Shown piece after piece: positions 4,632-6,251 of a DNA stretch of 6,251 nt (position 1 is the stretch's first letter; every line of letters starts with the position of its first letter). The position numbers and the translations under genes are program-made. This DNA comes from Actinomycetales bacterium (lineage in GTDB: Bacteria; Actinomycetota; Actinomycetes; Actinomycetales; Beutenbergiaceae): contig JAENWO010000155.1 in the NCBI GenBank assembly GCA_016649925.1, forward strand, positions 1-6,251, given 5' to 3'. Under the pieces are notes generated by a model. The model saw nothing but the letters and a program-made list of their open reading frames with translations, was not told the origin of the DNA and searched no databases.

Positions 4632-5249
4632 ATGGAGCTGGGGTACGCCCGGGTCTCGACCGTCAAGCAGGACCTCGAACGCCAGCTCGACGCGCTCACG
4701 GCGGTCGGCATCGCGCCGGATCGGATCTTTGTGGACAAGAAGTCCGGCGCCCACACCGACCGCCCCGGCCTGAACGCGCTGCTCGAGTACGCGCGCGAGG
4801 GTGACGTGATCGTCGTGCACACCCTGGACCGGCTCGGGCGCACCGTGCGCGACACGCTCAACCTCATCCACGACCTCACCGAACGCGGCGTCGGGCTGCG
4901 CAATCTCGCCGACCCGATCAAGGTCGACTCCTCGAACCCCGCCGACCCGATGGGCCAGCTCGCCCTGGTGCTGCTGGCGCTGTTCGCGCAGATGGAACGC
5001 ACCTACATGCTCGAGCGCGCCGCGCACGCCCGGGCCGTGGCCGCCCGCAACGGCCGGCGCACCGGACGCCCCAGCGTGGTGGACCCCGACAAGCTCACCT
5101 ACGCCATCCACCTGCGCGACACCGAAGGGCTCACGATGAGCGAGATCGCCGCCAAGACCGGCATCACCCGCGCCACCCTCTACCGCCACCTACCGCCGAG
5201 ACCCGCCGAGTCGGTCACTGCAGCCGGGCAGCCGGAGTCGCGCTCATGA
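4632..5249 (+). CDS. Serine recombinase of the resolvase/invertase family
   Basis: A 205-residue site-specific recombinase that cuts and rejoins DNA through a serine nucleophile. The catalytic N-terminus is MELGYARVST (S9 nucleophile, R7), followed by GLNALLEYAREGDVIVVHTL (46-65) and DRLGR (D66, R67, R70), the standard active-site set. A long dimer helix follows (LALFAQMERTYMLERAAHAR, 115-134), then the extended arm GRRTGRPSVV (141-150), and a helix-turn-helix (GLTMSEIAAKTGITRATLYR, 166-185). The length is that of small Tn3-resolvase/Hin/Pin-like proteins, not of large phage integrases. All key residues are present, so it is probably active. It is transcribed divergently from the CBASS-side genes and overlaps the DUF1016 start by 4 nt. 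It could be a transposon resolvase, an invertase, or a plasmid-type recombinase; no target site could be proven. Confidence 0.92.
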   Translation: MELGYARVSTVKQDLERQLDALTAVGIAPDRIFVDKKSGAHTDRPGLNALLEYAREGDVIVVHTLDRLGRTVRDTLNLIHDLTERGVGLRNLADPIKVDSSNPADPMGQLALVLLALFAQMERTYMLERAAHARAVAARNGRRTGRPSVVDPDKLTYAIHLRDTEGLTMSEIAAKTGITRATLYRHLPPRPAESVTAAGQPESRS

Positions 5250-6007
5250 GCCTCACGTCCGGCAGTGGCGGGCCGGTCGCCGACTACCGGCAACTGCTCG
5301 AGGAGGTCCTCACCGAGGTCCGCGCGGCGCGGATCCGGGCCGGTCAAGCGGTCAACTCCGAGCGCACGCTGCTCTACTGGCGTATCGGCCAGCTCATCCT
5401 GGAACGTCAACAGCAGGAGGGCTGGGGCGCCACGATCATCGACCGGCTCGCCGCCGATCTTGCCGCCCAGTTCCCCGGTATGCGCGGCTGGTCCCCGCGC
5501 AACCTCTGATACATGCGGGCCCTGGCCGAGGCCTACCCCACCCGCGATCGTGCAACAGCTGTTGCAGGACTCCCCTGGGGTCACCTCACCGTTCTGATGA
5601 TGAGCCAGGTCCCCGACCCCGCGGCGCGGGCTTGGTACGTCGAGCAGGCCACCCGATACGGGTGGTCCCGCTCCGTGCTCACCCACCACATCGGCACTGA
5701 CCGCTTCCAGCGGGTCGGGCAGGCGCCGGACAACTTCACCGCCACGGTGCCAGGTGGCGAACAGGACCTCGTCCGCGAGGTGCTCGCCGACCCCTACGAC
5801 CTGGAGTTCCTCGCCCTCGACCCCGCCCATTCCGAACGCCAGCTCGAGGACGCCCTCGTCGCCAAGCTCAGTGCGTTTCTCACTGAGCTCGGCCAAGGGT
5901 TCGCGTTCGTCGGCCGCCAGTACCGCCTCCCGGTCGGCGACCGGGAGTTCTTCGCCGATTGTTCCGATTCTCGGATTATTCCGATACCGCTCGAGGTCGC
6001 TGCCTGA
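5246..6007 (+). pseudogene. DUF1016 (YhcG-like) nuclease gene, decayed and truncated
   Basis: Remnant of a gene with an N-terminal DUF1016 domain and a C-terminal PDDEXK nuclease domain. The frame starts at the ATG at 5246 (overlapping the recombinase stop as ATGA), reads DYRQLLEEVLTEVRAARIRA and LLYWRIGQLILERQQQEGWG, then meets TGA at 5507-5509 within the conserved RNL-x-YMR motif. The same frame continues from ATG 5513. A second lesion sits at about 5536-5570: the conserved IVQQLLQ segment lies in the +1 frame (5547-5567), flanked by compensating indels, before LPWGHLTVLM resumes. The rest is family-like (GWSRSVLTHHI; FVGRQYRLPVGDREFF) until about 5958, where homology stops just before the D-LFYH...IELK nuclease core would begin; it is replaced by unrelated residues to a TGA at 6005-6007. 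It cannot encode a working nuclease. Confidence 0.85.
5957..5985 (+). repeat. Imperfect 12-bp direct repeat at the DUF1016 breakpoint
   Basis: GATTGTTCCGAT (5957-5968) and GATTATTCCGAT (5974-5985) match at 11 of 12 positions, 17 bp apart. The first begins exactly where DUF1016 homology ends, so it is a candidate junction or recombinase-binding repeat of the inserted element. Confidence 0.5.
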
Positions 6008-6064
6008 TTGGGCGGTGGCTCGGGGAGCGGGTCTGTGCAGATCCAGTGGTTATCGGGATAGTCC
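5973..6064. repeat. Inverted repeat near the end of the tyrosine-recombinase element
   Basis: GGATTATTCCGATA (5973-5986) and TATCGGGATAGTCC (6051-6064) are inverted copies with 12 of 14 matches, 64 bp apart. The second arm lies 2 bp outside the tyrosine recombinase stop codon. Paired arms of this kind fit recombinase recognition sites or a terminal structure of a mobile element; the between-arm sequence has no visible gene. Confidence 0.45.
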
Positions 6065-6066
6065 GG

Positions 6067-6251
6067 TCAGCTGGTGAGTCCGCAAAGTCGCCGGATGATG
6101 TCCTCTTGGTCGTGCCAAATCGGCATGACTGGCGGGGTGGTAGTGACGCCGTCGGTGGCTTTGGCGAGAGCGCGGCGCTTCATCTCGGTGTCGGCGTGGG
6201 CATAGATGAGCGTTGTCTCGGGATCTGCGTGCCCGAGCCATTCGGTGATCA
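6067..6251 (-). CDS. XerC/D-like tyrosine recombinase, C-terminal part (5' end beyond window)
   Basis: Sixty codons up to a TGA at 6067-6069, entering from beyond the right edge. ITEWLGHADPETTLIYAHAD (the first 20 visible residues) holds the catalytic-domain end of tyrosine recombinases: the LGH motif (His, 7th visible residue) and the nucleophile Tyr (16th) in LIYAH, with nine residues between H and Y counted by consecutive positions 7 and 16. It continues TEMKRRALAKA and a tail ending WHDQEDIIRRLCGL, a C-terminus I associate with recombinases of small multi-recombinase elements such as the recombinase-trio type, though this is only by recall. It is oriented toward the broken DUF1016 gene, with its stop next to the inverted repeat, suggesting it belongs to the element that disrupted that gene. 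Confidence 0.87.
   Translation of the reverse strand, partial: ITEWLGHADPETTLIYAHADTEMKRRALAKATDGVTTTPPVMPIWHDQEDIIRRLCGLTS

Noticed and set aside
4494..5189. A 231-codon minus-strand frame opposite the serine recombinase
   Set aside because: Pure antisense of a gene with a full catalytic motif set; long antisense frames are common at this GC content.
5507..5512. Recoding (selenocysteine or programmed read-through) at the DUF1016 TGA
   Set aside because: No selenocysteine insertion structure was evident, and the further frameshifts and lost nuclease core point to simple decay.
5180..5896. A 238-codon minus-strand frame opposite DUF1016
   Set aside because: Antisense of the DUF1016 remnant, with low-complexity Gly/Val/Glu composition and no family features.
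1..6251. tRNA, rRNA, riboswitch or replication origin
   Set aside because: I saw no cloverleaf, conserved rRNA segments, riboswitch cores or iteron/DnaA-box clusters by eye; a covariance-model scan could still find a small RNA.

Overview
The window is high-GC DNA with strongly GC-biased third codon positions, GTG starts and several probable leaderless promoters. Together with the gene families present, this points to an actinobacterium. It reads as an accessory or defence island, built from mobile-element pieces around a compact anti-phage type module. Almost every gene is on the minus strand except one plus-strand pair.

Left part (1-1980): the 5' portion of an ISKra4-family transposase (minus, cut by the window edge) and its DUF6788-type accessory gene, with a perfect 8-bp inverted repeat just outside the accessory gene that may mark the element's end. 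Next come an unrecognised 76-residue gene, a possible short coding remnant, and a RelE/ParE-type toxin with a Phd/YefM-type antitoxin overlapping by 4 nt.

Middle part (1982-4472): a 388-bp interval without an intact gene, then a minus-strand defence operon. The interval holds two tandem 23-bp near-palindromic units; deleting one of them would restore a 56-codon reading frame. The operon runs, in transcription order, from a 200-residue single-pass membrane protein of unknown function, to a SLATT two-transmembrane effector, to a CD-NTase (SMODS/OAS-like nucleotidyltransferase) with intact catalytic residues. The last two overlap by 8 nt. SLATT plus CD-NTase, without any visible Cap2/Cap3 ancillary gene, is the layout of a minimal (type I) CBASS: the cyclase would make a nucleotide second messenger on infection and the SLATT protein would act on the membrane. 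The upstream membrane protein is the least explained part and could be an extra component.

Right part (4473-6251): a 159-bp divergent control region, a small serine recombinase of the resolvase/invertase type on the plus strand, and a DUF1016 (YhcG-like) gene coupled to it by an ATGA overlap. The DUF1016 gene is a pseudogene: it has an in-frame TGA, a pair of compensating frameshifts, and a nuclease domain cut off where unrelated sequence begins. That unrelated sequence carries short direct and inverted repeats and then the C-terminal end of a XerC/D-like tyrosine recombinase (minus strand, running off the window). The simplest reading is a recombinase-bearing element inserted into, or deleting, the DUF1016 gene.
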